DNA from: Scedosporium boydii | Lineage: Eukaryota > Ascomycota > Sordariomycetes > Microascales > Microascaceae | Length of the DNA: 64,000 bases | Direction: 5' to 3' | Assembly (NCBI GenBank): GCA_002221725.1 | Contig: NJFT01000020.1 | Coordinates: 1 to 64,000 of the forward strand | Part shown: positions 24,301-34,501 of the stretch, in pieces | Position numbering within the stretch: position 1 is the stretch's first letter | Layout: the number at the start of each line of letters is the position of its first letter | Notes under the pieces: generated by a model | What the model saw: the letters and a program-made list of their open reading frames with translations, nothing else | Databases searched by the model: none | What the model was told of the DNA's origin: nothing | Translations under genes and position numbers: made by a program

Positions 24301-24490
24301 TCCGGGGACTCGCGTGGGAGATATCGTTACGATTTTCCATGGGGCGAAGACTCCTCATGTATTGCGGCGTCATGGGGGAGAAGGCGTTGTTGTGGGAAGA
24401 TATAAGCTCGTGGGAGAAGCATACTTGCACGGATTTATGGATGGAGAGGAATTCGAGAGTCGGGCAGCGATAGATGTTTGTCTAGTTTAA
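21377..24490 (+). CDS. HET-domain protein with N-terminal membrane region
   Basis: A single uninterrupted frame of 1,037 codons. The Met at 21548 (MSSPPNRSLQFIGEEF) is the more likely start because the upstream 57 residues are low quality. Residues about 30-200 (from the second Met) form several membrane segments. They appear as two related blocks: RRYFGLLAFQFVTWKGL and KRLGLLAFQYFYVKSI each precede strongly apolar stretches. The HET domain follows: FEAISYRWGSGD, then HIWIDAICINQDDTSEKNVQ, MRDIYSTAARTVAWLG and later YWERVWIIQEVAVSKQI. HET proteins trigger incompatibility and cell death when non-self is recognised; a membrane-anchored version would sense or signal at a membrane. The C-terminal 350 residues are helical and unassigned, ending in a typical HET-protein tail (VPPGTRVGDIVTIFHGAKTP). 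Confidence 0.92.
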   Translation: MGMIIASPSHAVTSAASSRTRDRRQRKCDYCWLLNLVPESLTLQKALKPPFKVRDKNMSSPPNRSLQFIGEEFLATIAKPRLRRYFGLLAFQFVTWKGLISILGPLSRFTELIIFAACVGLVLLFHPWLGGVALAACREALMDGPLNNPDAAFLFENMDAVLGYFVPLILMLAHQLLRGYYKRLGLLAFQYFYVKSIQYLWPYPVTRFFVAKFILLGIWFWWPWILNWGLLVLMQGIKTAWPLVNEVRPAAIRRVLMEKGSSPPESTLPRYAYNKLAGREIRLLHLRPFFGYGVWCSLEVHDLDSAPPFEAISYRWGSGDLTHLIRISGCLLPIQKSAFDVLSSRISLWWPRHIWIDAICINQDDTSEKNVQVNLMRDIYSTAARTVAWLGHTPDARDVARLIPQPLDVNIKAQNAPGLEGTRSTKPPKYATENEKMWGSLDRMLSMEYWERVWIIQEVAVSKQIDIWYGGLWFDWKTFSAVVVSLDTTSDGTLQKLDREYGMSTPPFWGIRKLRALAGMRERYSDGRLWSLARVIANFAAFQATDDRDRVFAIKGVSTAMNERDIATDYGQSKTALAVFEEAVRFSLVNGPLKDRFLLLALAGISRTKDEVGEWPSWIPHLGQLPKHLSTAPSAILSDYAPYEASGNSNIQVKSPQGRGDSSHLIIRASIIDSIAHITKLEPSPIDFSTIFQHLGSEEQRNGSRRALGTVERYKEALALAESCCEETYFNGQSRWEAFWRTQLCNVSSPDRYPAEESFGEAYSTHMRELEDVHSAALNGTPTARSQKIAGIVENAPPGSPEDVLSSLDRLVLDPDFGSVHDYLTVDMLKDRFVLLEEYLRLVSMPKQTADDLRYIFRQLDQVIRGGGVSTLSDFQLPPQPRLEGAISQLLGPDIDPSEPPELLKRKFWTMMALQFSLMPRRLDDEQIAAYQSYIDDHIRAADTTFSDRLSLLLGATTFKMQFAITSEKYMALVPPGTRVGDIVTIFHGAKTPHVLRRHGGEGVVVGRYKLVGEAYLHGFMDGEEFESRAAIDVCLV

Positions 24491-24588
24491 GAATTGGCGA
24501 CGAATGCGCTCATCAATCATGTTATTTACTATTCCGGAGCTAATTTTATAAGCGTTAGAAAAGTTGTAAACATATTTTATTGCCGTGA

Positions 24589-26426
24589 TTACTCTATATT
24601 CGAGAGTTTTATATCCTCTTCCAAAAGGCTCGCAACTTCTGCCAAGATGTTTTGTGCTGTCGTATCACTAAAACTATCTTCCCGAAAGGCCCCAGAGATA
24701 CATCGCCGTACCGCTGCTGTGTAGCCATGTCCAGCTTTCATATCCACCCGATCAAGAAGATTCCTAGCTATACTTACATCCGATAACAGCTCCTCCGGGC
24801 TTTGTGTTGACGTACGCCCATCGACAGTGACAAGTGTTTGGATCGGTCCTCCCAGCATCACCTCAATGAGCAACACACCAAGGCAACGCATCGTCGACTT
24901 TGAGTTGAGGCCCATCATAGTTGTGCTAAGATTGGGTTCTTTCGGTGGTGCAGGGAAGTTGTCGAGGACGAATATATCGCGACACTTGAACTCACGATCG
25001 TGGATATGAATAAAGAGCTGATCGTGCGTTGGTGAACTAGAAATCCATCCAGTTCCACCGAGTTGAAGATGTGCTAGGGTAATAAACCATGCCATGCGTA
25101 ACCTCTCAGTATACAGAAGTTGGGCTGGTGACTGTGTTGCCTGGGATAGAATCTGTCCAAGAGACATGAATGGCCAATCGAGCTCGACCTGGCTGGCTGG
25201 TTGGTGATGTACATCGTATGCGTCACCAATAGAGTGCATTTTCCTGAGATCGGAAACCTGACCACACCGTCGATCGGTAGTGGATTTGGCTGACTCTTGT
25301 AAGTAGGCACAAAGATCTGTTATCTTCTGTGCGTCGCCTTGGGTTGGTGTCCATGCGGTCGCGAGAGATAAGGTAGACATGGCTGATTCGAGCACAACTG
25401 ACTGACAACCGGGTCTTTCGATCACTGCCCAGCTTTGAGATCCCAGGGTAGAAAAGCGAACCTTCCTCTCAATGGTTGCACCTGAAGACGGTTGAGAGGT
25501 GAGCGATGAGACCGAAGAGTGCTTTGTTTGAACGGGCGCTCTGGGTTGTAGCAGTAAAGTGTCCCAATGTCGTGAGTACGAATCCGCGAAACCATTAGGT
25601 CCCTTTTGAGAAACGGCTAATTTAAACTGCAGCTTATTCCGGATATCGTCGTCATCGTCGCTGGGGATGGTGACGGGCGGTGGGCGAATCTGCAGGCCAA
25701 TATCATGGGCCCGAGGACAAGAACAAGACACTGTTGATTTCAACGCCTCGAACACGCTCGCAGACGTACTTCGAATAATATTGGAAATTCTAAAATATGC
25801 TCGGCGTCGTCTTTCTGATTCAATACCGGGGTTCGATGGCATCAGAGACTCCAGGGTCGAGACGCCGCGACGGATCCGGGCTATCCGTTCCTCCCAGTTG
25901 GACCTTTGAAGCGCAAAAGATACCCGTTTGAGTTCTCTCTTGAACGCTCCGCCCTCAAGCCATTCGACCTATTAATTTCAATTTTCGCACAGGTTAGATG
26001 TGGAACAGCTGTGAATGTTCGGAGAATCGAAAAACCCACCGTTCCATCGTCCTGCATCCTCAGTCGGTCCTTTATCTCCGTTATAGCCTCCTCTATATCC
26101 AGAATGGTCTCTTTAAATAGCGTGTGAGAATTCCAGAGCCTCTGCCGTATCTGGTCATACAGGTCCTTTTCTTTCCACGCTTCTCCAAACGGACAGTTGA
26201 TCATTTCCTCCATTTGCATAACCGAGACAAGGCCCATCAGGAGTCTTTCACAAACATTCTGCAGCTTGACTCGCTCTGTCTCTAAATTTCGAATGAGGCT
26301 CTTGAGTTCTCGGGAGTAGAATCGCCATCGTTGGATAGTGCTGGCCGTTTTCTGGTAGGCTTGGAGAGCAGATATTATCAAGGGTATTGTGCCAAGGACA
26401 ACACCAGCAATTTCGAATCCTGACAT
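24589..26426 (-). CDS. DUF7580-like fungal protein
   Basis: Two exons, 26426-26040 and 25968-24589 (intron with GTGGGT donor and TCTAACC branch point), give 588 aa. The start MSGFEIAGVVLGTIPLIISA is the hallmark of a large fungal family whose N-terminus is an apolar helix followed by a helical bundle (FYSRELKSLIRNLETERVKL). The middle is variable. The C-terminal half has a degenerate protein-kinase-like layout (HLQLGGTGWISSS, CRDIFVLDNFPAPP, MRCLGVLLIEVMLG, YTAAVRRCISGAF) without catalytic residues, matching what is annotated as DUF7580. These proteins often lie near NLR and HET genes and are suspected of a role in fungal innate recognition. Start sites of this gene and the acuF-type gene are 309 bp apart, head to head. 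Confidence 0.85.
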
Positions 26427-26735
26427 TTCGATATGACGCTGGCTCCTAATTGCTACCCAAGGTTGATTACTAGTAAATACCGAAGTATGCCGTCGAGGAT
26501 GGGAAAAGGGGATGTGGATGAACTGTCGAGTGAGGGAGGAAAGACTGATCCCATCACCAGGCTGTGCAGAACACACCCAATGAGCTCAGCTTCCCCGCTT
26601 TTCAGCTGAGGGGTACAAATCAGCCTTTCATTCGTGTTCCTTGAATCCATGCTTCCAGCTGGACACTTCTCTTCTTTCTCCATGACATCGTCGTCTTTTA
26701 CCTCTTCCTACAAATGCTCATGGCGTTATATTCTC
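26427..26735. promoter_or_regulatory. Short bidirectional promoter
   Basis: The 309-bp gap between two divergently transcribed start codons must carry both promoters. No exact box was identified by eye, so the call rests on geometry. Confidence 0.6.
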
Positions 26736-29197
26736 ATGGAGACTATCGCTAGCCGAGTATCGGATTGCCTACAAGCCTTCACGGAACTTTGCACCGGGCC
26801 TGAAACGTGGGAGGGTCACGAGGAAGCTGACGTCACGTTGGTTGATCTCTATAATGTAGCTAGGCCCAAGATCAGGGATGAGTTCAGCCGATTCAAAGTT
26901 TGGGCGGGGAATATGGGAGCGCACAAAACAGGAATGAGCTCTCTCGCATACCGACTTCGCGATGCGTCACATATTCGGAGACAGGTCATCAACCTGTTAA
27001 ATGATCTCCTGGAGTCATTGATTGACGGTTCGTTCTCTTCCCTTATGGTGCTCTCCCAGATAAATTACTGATAATACTCAGTCACCGAGGTTATAAACGG
27101 GGCGGTCCCATCTTGGCATTCAACTGACTCAATTCAGGATGATTTGTCTTCGGGAGAGGAAGACCATCTTGCGTCTACTCTGCCAGGGGCAGAATTAACT
27201 CAAATTCTCACAGATATCGCGGAGATTGTTACTTGCCTTTTTAGATTGTCTGTGTCCATCCGTAACCCAGCCCCACACGATCGATACCAACAATCTGGCT
27301 CGACCGACGCATCGTATTTTGAACCGTTCGACGTGCAGCATGCCCGAAGCATGTTCCCGTCAGCAAGCGAGGACCTTGTCAAAAGACTTGGGCAGGCGAA
27401 TTCCTACCGTCGACAATATTTCAAATATCGGGAGCTTCATCACCTCAAGCTCTCCCAAGGATTAGGCCCTAGCGATCACTTAGCGGACCCTGATGGCGCC
27501 AGCACAGTGGCTTCTTCAATTCCGCAAAATATGAAGGGATCTGAACGTCACGCTCAAAATGCAGTGGTTTTAGGCGCCGATGCTGGTTCTGAAGATGGGA
27601 TGTCACAAACTTCCTTTGCCACGACTGTAATAGGTTCGGACCGTTTGCGAATACCACCATTTCCAGTCGAGGCGGAGAGCGGTCCTTTCCAGTGCCCGTA
27701 TTGGTACATGGTGATTGATACACCATCCCCCAATTCCTGGAGGTACGAAGCAGGCTGGTACATGTACATATACTAGCTCATTTCGAGGTCGCTGATGAGA
27801 AACAAACAGGAACCATGTGTTAGGAGACTTGAGACCGTATATATGTCTTCACACTCTTTGCCTTGAATCTGTCCAGGGCTTCCAATATCGCCGAGAATGG
27901 ATGAAACACGTGATGGAGAATCATTTTGACCCGTCTGCCAAAGAGACTTCTTTTACATGCTGCCTCTGTGGCGAGGTTCCTCAATCCCAGGCGGAGTATA
28001 GACGCCATGTCGGCCGTCATCAACTGAAACTAGCGCTGTTCGCCTTACCAGAGTTACTGAAAGTGGAGGACGAGGGCATCTCGGTTACACTCAGCGACGA
28101 GGACGAGGACGACTCCCCCGTAGATATAACTTCCACAGCAAGCCAACCTCAGCCTGGAGTGGCAGATGGACATAGCCAGGGCGTTCCGGTTGCGCCTCTA
28201 CCGACCTCCCTTCCTTCTCCCGACTTCCCTTTACCCTCATCCCCTATTATAGAGGAAGCCACAACATCAAAGGCTCCTATCAGCGGCGAGTCCAGCAACG
28301 ATCTTGGTGCCCGGATCAGGTCCAAACATCCGGATAAATTCCCAGTAAGTTAAAGAACAAGGACTATTCTTTGGTTGCGATATGTTTCTCCTAGTCATCG
28401 CGAATATCACTTTTCTCATACTACAGGTTGTGTGTATCATGGTTAACACTACTATTGGGAGGGACCAGAGCGAGCCGATTCCCAAGGGAGACCAAATGCC
28501 GCCCGCTGCGTTCACTGCCACGGTCCCCTCACACACGATCCCTCCCCAGCAGGCACCAGTACCTCCCAGCGCGCCACCTGTCGAGCCTGCGCCACTATCC
28601 TCGCGACCCTCCCACGTATCCGATTCGCTTGCGCCTCCTCACACGTCAGTTCCGAGCCCTCAAACGATGTACCATTTACGATTCAGCCAGGAGTACTACA
28701 AAGACGTTGAAAACCTGAGGTTCCCCGAGCCGAATTTTACCACAGACATGTTCAAAAACAGCCGTTATAACGAGGCGCATTATAACAATCCCGACTTCCA
28801 CCCCGAAGAATGGGCTGCTCCCCCCCGGTGCTCTCACAATGGGCCAGATGCTGTACACGATCCAGAGGAGATCCAAACCAGATCCTAATAAAGTCTTGGT
28901 TACGTATAGCCAAGACGAGTACGGCAACCTGATGACACCAAAACTTTTCCTCTCTGTCTTCGAAGCATATAATAACTACGGTGAGTCTATGAAAATGAGA
29001 ATAATAATATAACTCGACACTAATTTTTATATCTTTTTCTTCTTTTTACTATTTAGAATGATGATGACTTCCTTTATGTTTTCTGCGCGTTAGCTGATAG
29101 TTTTGGAAGCGAAGCCGTCACAGATGGAGATTCTATCAAAGAGAAAATCAGAAGGAAGTATTCGCATTTACTAGATCGCAGCTCTAGTAGGGCTTAA
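26736..29197 (+). CDS. acuF-type C2H2 zinc-finger protein, probable frameshift near the 3' end
   Basis: Exons 26736-27027, 27082-27742, 27810-28344, 28427-28980 and 29094-29197 fit by phase except for one defect. The start METIASRVSDCLQAFTELCT and the later LVKRLGQANSYRRQYFKYRE belong to the family annotated as 'oxidoreductase acuF-like C2H2-type zinc finger'; the name is historical and no oxidoreductase fold is present. Fingers follow: FQCPYWYMVI, then RNHVLGDLRPYICLHTLC, WMKHVMENHF, and CCLCGEVPQSQAEYRRHVGR. A proline-rich tail comes next. In exon 4 the clear coding frame (FHPEEWAAPP) stops at 28888. One base less in the C7 run at 28820-28826 would instead open a good frame (KVLVTYSQDEYGNLMTPKLF) that splices to a last exon ending at 29197. 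Either the protein ends early at 28888 or the C-run is a sequencing or real indel. Confidence 0.78.
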
Positions 29198-29653
29198 GAC
29201 ATTACGGAATAAAAGTATTGGAATGAATAAATGTTCAATAGATACATATTTTTTTTTTTCTTCGTTTAGAAGTACAGAAACGCGCCAATGATGCCAAGAC
29301 GCGATGTTTACCATCGAGGCTGCATCTGTCGAGGCCTTTTAAAGGCCCAGGATCGAAACTGGACCGGAGATGCATATTTGATCTCGTCTCTGTACTAAAC
29401 CTCATAAAGGCATTGACACAACCTGTAGGGCCAGACCAATACGGGGAGGTCGTGCCTGGGAGGCTAAGGTGAAAGGACATTTGTACCACCATTCTAGGAC
29501 CAAGGCGCTGTAAACTTTTAAGTCCATAGGCCGGCCGCTTATTAGAATCACGTCTCGAAACGGCGCTGGGGAATGTGTTTTCCGAAATTGTAGACGTGCC
29601 TCTCAAATTCATGTTGCCATGAACTATGATACAACCGACACCAAGGACGAACT
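29198..29653. other. Intergenic, nothing recognised
   Basis: The frames on either strand show no family features. The interval lies between the 3' ends of the acuF-type gene and the inverted half-gene. Confidence 0.5.
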
Positions 29654-29956
29654 TTAAAGTAAACGGAACATGGCCAATACAACCGGAGTCGTTTCGTCTT
29701 CCGCATTCACATCTCCCGTATACCCCACATACCCGTTGCCCAGCTTCTGGAAAACCACAGGCGCCTCAGACTTATCGGCGATTTCTCCAGGGGCGAAAAC
29801 AAGAGACTGCGTCCTCGACTCCTCTCCAGGCAAGTACCATGCAGAGGTACTGGTTGCACCGTTAACATTGATGGCTTTTTGGCTGTACGATGCCGCCAAG
29901 CCGGTCTATGGAACGCCGTCGGCGGAGGCATTGAGAAAGACATCCGTCCGGTGGTC
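29654..29956 (-). pseudogene. C-terminal half of a fungal protein family, inverted
   Basis: Reads on the minus strand as DHRTDVFLNASADGVP, a TAG stop (29908-29906), then TGLAASYSQKAINVNG, SAWYLPGEE, APVVFQKLGNGYVGYTGDVN and a terminal LAMFRLL. This is the C-terminal half of a common unnamed ascomycete family of about 230 aa. Immediately upstream there is a TGA and no N-terminal half on this strand. The missing half lies 98 bp away on the opposite strand (30054-30461). The fold resembles glutamine-amidotransferase-like (ThuA-like) domains, an inference of low certainty. Confidence 0.65.
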
Positions 29957-30053
29957 AATTCATACACATCTGTGTGTGGCCAACACGGGAAAGCGAACGC
30001 GATAAAAGCATCGGCCGTTCCTTGTACCTATCGAACCCCCTTCATTCCCCAGC

Positions 30054-30461
30054 ATGGCCAGCACGAAGCCAGTCGTCCTCGTCCTCGCCACCGGAGACGA
30101 GATGCAGCAGTGGCTTTTCCCAGAGGTATTCGGCGACTTGCTCGCCAAACTCGAGGCCAAGTCCAACCTCAAGATCGCAAAGACCGGGAAAGAGGCCACA
30201 GCGCTCCTCGATCAGTACCCTGACCCCAGGGGCATACTCCTCCCCGATATGGGCCTCTGCGAGAGGAAGCACGAAGCCATTTGCAAGCGGGTGGTGGAGT
30301 ATGTGCGCAACGGCGGTACAGCGGTCTTCAGCGCCGTGTTTAGTAGCAACATCCCGCCGCCCGATTTCGACAAGTTCTTCGCGGAGCAGTGGTCTCTGCC
30401 CTGGAAATTTGGGTCCTACCTATTCTATAAGCGAACGCCGGATGTGGTATATCTTGTCTGA
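30054..30461 (+). pseudogene. N-terminal half of the same family, plus strand
   Basis: Starts ATG with a Rossmann-type first strand (PVVLVLATGDEMQQWLFPEV), continues through VEYVRNGGTAVFSAVFSSNI and FFAEQWSLPWKFGSYLF, then stops within about ten codons of a motif (KRTPDVVYL) equivalent to HRTDVFLN in the inverted half. The length to the break is about 127 aa. The two halves together would give one full-length protein, with an overlap of roughly eight codons. A short spliced version cannot be excluded, but no C-terminal half is found downstream on the plus strand. Confidence 0.65.
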
Positions 30462-31155
30462 TAATATTAAACAACATCGTCCGATCGAGCAACCCCGCAT
30501 CGAAAGCAGAAGGCCATCTCAGGGCTGGAATAAAAGACACGAGTTGGTCCAGTCATGTGATGCTGAGTCTGAAGCCCGAAGCTCCTGTCCCGGCGCCACA
30601 GGAATTCAGAGTGATCCGATTAGAGGTCAAGATTGTGTCAGAAAGATATCAGCCACAGAGCCACAGAAAAAGCAGTGTCAAGTCTACGAGGTAATCACAC
30701 TCACTAGTCCTACTAAAGTTTACATCATCCCTCCTGCATCCAGCATCTCTACTCCGTAGTCTCGGGATGATCAGCCGCCAGATGGTTTCGGGCTTGGGTG
30801 TGGCGTTCACCGGGCCGAGTGAGCCTATCGAAACGCAGGAAAGGGAGCACGTTAACTTCCTTCCCCGTGCCTCTGCCTGCTCCCATCGCGTATCTCGTAA
30901 TGTGTTTTGCGTCACGGTTGCATATTTGATCCCATGACATCATCATTCACGTCAGATTTCCCCCGCACGTACGCATAATCCGTCTTCGGGATATTTCATC
31001 GCATATTTTTTTCGCATCTGCCTAATTTTCTTCTTCTCGACGTCGCTCGTAAGATAGAAATTCCTGCATCGTCTGCTCTGTGTCCTATTCGCGATCTAGA
31101 AAGGAAGAAAAAAATAATCGAAATCAACCTCAGAAAACACATCCGCTTGTCCGCC
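30462..31155. other. Intergenic, nothing recognised
   Basis: No domain-bearing frame. It includes the promoter and 5' leader of the PLDc_N-type gene; a pyrimidine-rich tract lies at about 31003-31041. Confidence 0.5.
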
Positions 31156-31551
31156 ATGTTCCAGTTCAACTTCCTCCTCCAGCTGCTCCTCGCAAGCTTT
31201 GCATTCGCCGCTCCCGTCGATGTCGATACAACCGGCGGCCATCACGGAAATGCCTGGCAATATGGCACGGGTGGCGGCGTCGTTGGCTTCGCCATTTTAG
31301 TCTTGGATATCATCGTCATTAGTCCGTCGCGCCCCTTGTCCTCATGGCAGTCTACTGTATTTCGGAAGCTAGAGGTAGTCCAGTGCTAACATTTCACAGT
31401 CGAGGTCCTCAAGTCGAACCGGTCAACTGCTGGGAAGCTCATCTGGTCCCTTATCGTATTCGTGTTCCCCATCGTCGGCTTGATCATCTATTATCTCTTC
31501 TCACATCGGGAGGCTCACAGGACGAGCGCTGGATACGAGCCTGTGGCCTAG
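31156..31551 (+). CDS. Small PLDc_N-type membrane protein
   Basis: Two exons, 31156-31321 and 31400-31551 (GTCCGT donor, GCTAAC branch point, CACAG acceptor), give 105 aa. It starts with a signal peptide (FNFLLQLLLASFAFAAP) and then has the fungal PLDc_N pattern: GGVVGFAILVLDIIVIIEVL, a conserved KSNRS after the first membrane segment, a second membrane segment (LIWSLIVFVFPIVGLIIYYL), FSHRE and a short GYEPVA tail. Members are small integral membrane proteins without the phospholipase catalytic domain; their function is unknown. The intron falls inside the first membrane segment, and only this splice restores the conserved motif, which supports the model strongly. Confidence 0.9.
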
Positions 31552-33042
31552 AACGGGTTACCAGGGGAGAGTGGGGTACGTATTGTGAGGATACGGAGGG
31601 GATAAGAATTCGAACAGGAGGTCCGATAATATCTACAGGTCCAGGTTCAACATGGAATATATTGGCCACTCAGATGCCAGCTCAGTGGAGTAAATACGTT
31701 TCATGAGTTCAGATTTCGTGTTTACAGTGTTTCGTGCTGTCATCATTTTTTTGTTTCCTAGTCTATTATTTGTCCGGCCAGCTTCAGCTGGAAGATTAAC
31801 AAACAAATACACATCCGTTATCAATCAAGACCTCGCTGCAAGCCAAGATCCGTGTTGCAGACACGGGGTCCAAGCCACACATCGATGACGACAATGGACA
31901 CCAACCCATCAGTCTCAGTGTCAACGCTAGCAGAAGCCTATGCGTACGGCAAGGTACATTGTACCTACTGGCCTGGGTTTGAGTTTAGTTTATGCATATT
32001 TCCTGTGGGATAGGATGGGCATAGCATGCTAGCATGCCGAAAACCCTCCGACTTCCGACACTACTTTTGGTATGAGCTCGCGTGCCCCCTCGGGCCCCAT
32101 CGTGCTTTGAATTTGATCCACAGCACCCTTGTCTCCACTCTCGCGGGATCGAATGCCAGGGTGCAGGGCTGAACGGATGATTTGCAAGTTGGTTAGTGCA
32201 AGGGCTTGTAGCTGTGCAACTGCTCGGTGACAACGCTGATCTCAATAGGCTTTACATTTGATGGGGTCACCCCGAAGCTGCCTGTAGCTCCTCAACAATG
32301 CCAAGGGGACTCTCACATGTATGCACTTTGAGGATTAACAACCAAAATACCGATCCTCTCTACTAGTGCAATGATCAACTGATGCAGATCCGCAACAAAA
32401 CCCACTGCCGTCCCACGACGTCGTCACATATCGTGGCTTCGAGTTCCGCCAAGACCCAAGCTGGGATCTTTACTCGGTCCTCTCCACGGACCCAAACAAG
32501 GGATCCCATGAACAAAGCCGGCAGATCGCCGATGCTGCGTCATGGGTTTGTGAGCTGGCGGGCTCTCCCCTCCCCCAACCCAACGACAAACAGCTTCTTC
32601 GCCAAGACTCGCAACGTCGTAAGGAGATGCTTGGCACCAATGGGCGCAGGTCGGAATTGTGGCTGGGCGAAAAATTCGAGAAGCTTGCTCGCCCAATTGA
32701 TATGGGTTCAGCCAAGAAAAGACAGGCGATCAGCCATTGCCAAGAAGTTTCGATGAATTGTTTATTACTGATCGCATCAACACTTCCGCATCATGTCGCA
32801 GCTGAAACGTAAGGCGAGAGACTATTTTTATTCCTCTGCACTTCTTCCCCCGGAAATTCTGCAGCTCTCCTCATTGCGGGAAACCTTCTTTTTTATTATA
32901 AAATCGTCCAGTCCCCCAACCTAAAACATCAACAATTCAATCAACAGCCCTCGTCTCGACTCTCGACTCCCCCAATCCAAAGCACACTTCAACATCTGCA
33001 TCCTTTATCACGACAGCCAGACTCCCTATCTACTCCGCAAAA
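31552..33042. other. Intergenic, no gene recognised
   Basis: About 1.5 kb. Frames such as 32382-32756 have no domain features. The last 150 bp are CT-rich and typical of a fungal core promoter and leader for the gene at 33043. Confidence 0.5.
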
Positions 33043-33694
33043 ATGCACCTGTTTAAGGCCCTTCCCATCTTAGCTACGATCGCCTCCGTCGCCCTCGCCG
33101 ACATTGACCTCGACTGGGAGGACATTCCCACCCAATGCACATCCGTCTGCGATCCCCTTCGGAGCCTCGTCGAACAGTGCGATGTCGACGATGATGCCGT
33201 AGGCGGTGATCGCAACGAGGACCTTCTGGAGCGGCAGTGCGTTTGCACGAACACAAGCTTCGACGTCGCTGGCGTCGCGGCGCTTTGTGCGAGCTGTATG
33301 GAAGAGAACGTGAGGGATCGAGCGGATCTTGAGGGTAAGAAGAGTTTAGAAGAAAATTGCAACTCTTTAAGCACAGAATATCAATTCTCACTGATTTTTT
33401 TTTTCTTTTACAGATATCCACGAGATAATGACGGCGTGTAGCTTCCAGAGCACGACCTTCGCCCTGAGCGCCACTACCATCATCGAGGGCGTCACCGTCA
33501 CGGCTAGCCGGCCCACGGGCATCAACCAGCTCACTACCACCACCGGCTCCCAGCCCACCTCGGCCTCCAATAGTAACGGCGGTAACAATGATGATAACAA
33601 TGGAAACCGTGACAACGCTGCCGGTTCTCTGACTCCCGGAATGGTGGCCTCCATGGCTGGCGTGGTCGTTGGGTTTGCCATGATTCTCTACTGA
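33043..33694 (+). CDS. Secreted eight-cysteine GPI-type protein (CFEM/CAP22-like), copy 1
   Basis: Exons 33043-33334 and 33414-33694 give 190 aa. A signal peptide (LPILATIASVALAD) is followed by an eight-cysteine module: C-x3-C, C-D, C-x-C, C-x2-C and a last Cys after the intron (QCTSVCDPL, EQCDVDDD, RQCVCTNTSFD, LCASC, TACSF). The pattern is close to the CFEM domain and to Colletotrichum CAP22-like proteins. A Ser/Thr/Asn-rich stalk (TSASNSNGGNNDDNNGN) leads to a C-terminal apolar segment (MVASMAGVVVGFAMILY) that looks like a GPI-anchor signal. It is thus expected at the cell wall or plasma membrane. A second full copy lies at 40315-40932, and a duplicate of this gene's 3' end lies at 39428-39799. 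Confidence 0.85.
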
Positions 33695-33972
33695 TTGAGA
33701 ATCGGGATTGTCCAATTTCTATCAGGAAGAGATAATATTAGGGCATGGGGACGGAATCATCTTAATATGTAACGAAGTTGCCCGAGTACAGAATGAACGA
33801 ATAAATTAATGATGGAATGTACATGATTTGAACGATTTTGGTATATTTAGAAAATGATCTGCGAACTTGACGTTTCAGATGTAGCTAAGAATAGCTTCAG
33901 CCGTTTTCAATTGTGTTGGTTTGTTGGATAAGATGATCTGTGTGTCCGGGTGTATCGTCTCCGGGGCCCCGG
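33549..33972 (+). repeat. Direct repeat, left copy (3' end of copy 1 plus downstream)
   Basis: About 420 bp, from the Ser/Asn-rich stalk codons through the stop codon and 3' UTR of the eight-cysteine gene, are repeated in the same orientation at 39428-39799. Shared landmarks include CAGCCCACCTCGGCCTCCAA-like sequence, the GATCTGCGAACTTGACGTTT block and GATGATCTGTGTGTC. The right copy has internal deletions and has lost the reading frame. Confidence 0.9.
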
Positions 33973-34501
33973 CATTGGGGCATCCACGCTCAACAAGTGT
34001 GAATGGAGAGGGAAGCGGGTATACTAGTTCATTTCCTTCTTTTACTTTTAAGTTCTCCACCATCGATGACCACCAATAATGCAAGGCAGTATCTTAATCA
34101 GTCTTTCAAGTATCGCATTTCATAGTCAGTCTCCAGGCATTCTTTCAATTTATCAGTATATTAACTTGTTTCTCGTGGCAGCAATTTGCCTACAGTGGTC
34201 TTGAATAAGTCTTTATAAGTGAGCATTCCATCTTATCACTTCCACTCTATCGGAAATGCCACTTCATGCTGTCCTTGTTTCTTTTCATTGATCAACTGAA
34301 TCCGAAGTCCTTCGAGCCATCAGGAGCTTTAGGCGGTAGTTCTTGACTGATTCGACTTCTGGCCATTGACCGACCATTCCTTTGCTTTTATTCGATGCCT
34401 CGCCTGGGCCACACCAGTTCGTCTTAATAGTAGTAGTAGCCTAAGCCTAATATTATACAAGATCCCATTTACCTATTAATACTATATACAGTTAAGCCTA
34501 G
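33973..34501. other. Intergenic, nothing recognised
   Basis: AT-richer stretch containing short TAGTAGTAG runs near 34428. It is 3' of the transcription factor and contains no recognisable gene. Confidence 0.5.

Noticed and set aside
28428..28718. Alternative frame of the fourth exon of the acuF-type gene
   Set aside because: The chosen frame keeps phase with the preceding exon and reads into FSQEYYKDVENLRFPEPNF; the alternative is basic low-complexity sequence and stops early.
30340..30915. Minus-strand frames downstream of the N-terminal half-gene
   Set aside because: No similarity to the missing C-terminal half or any other family.
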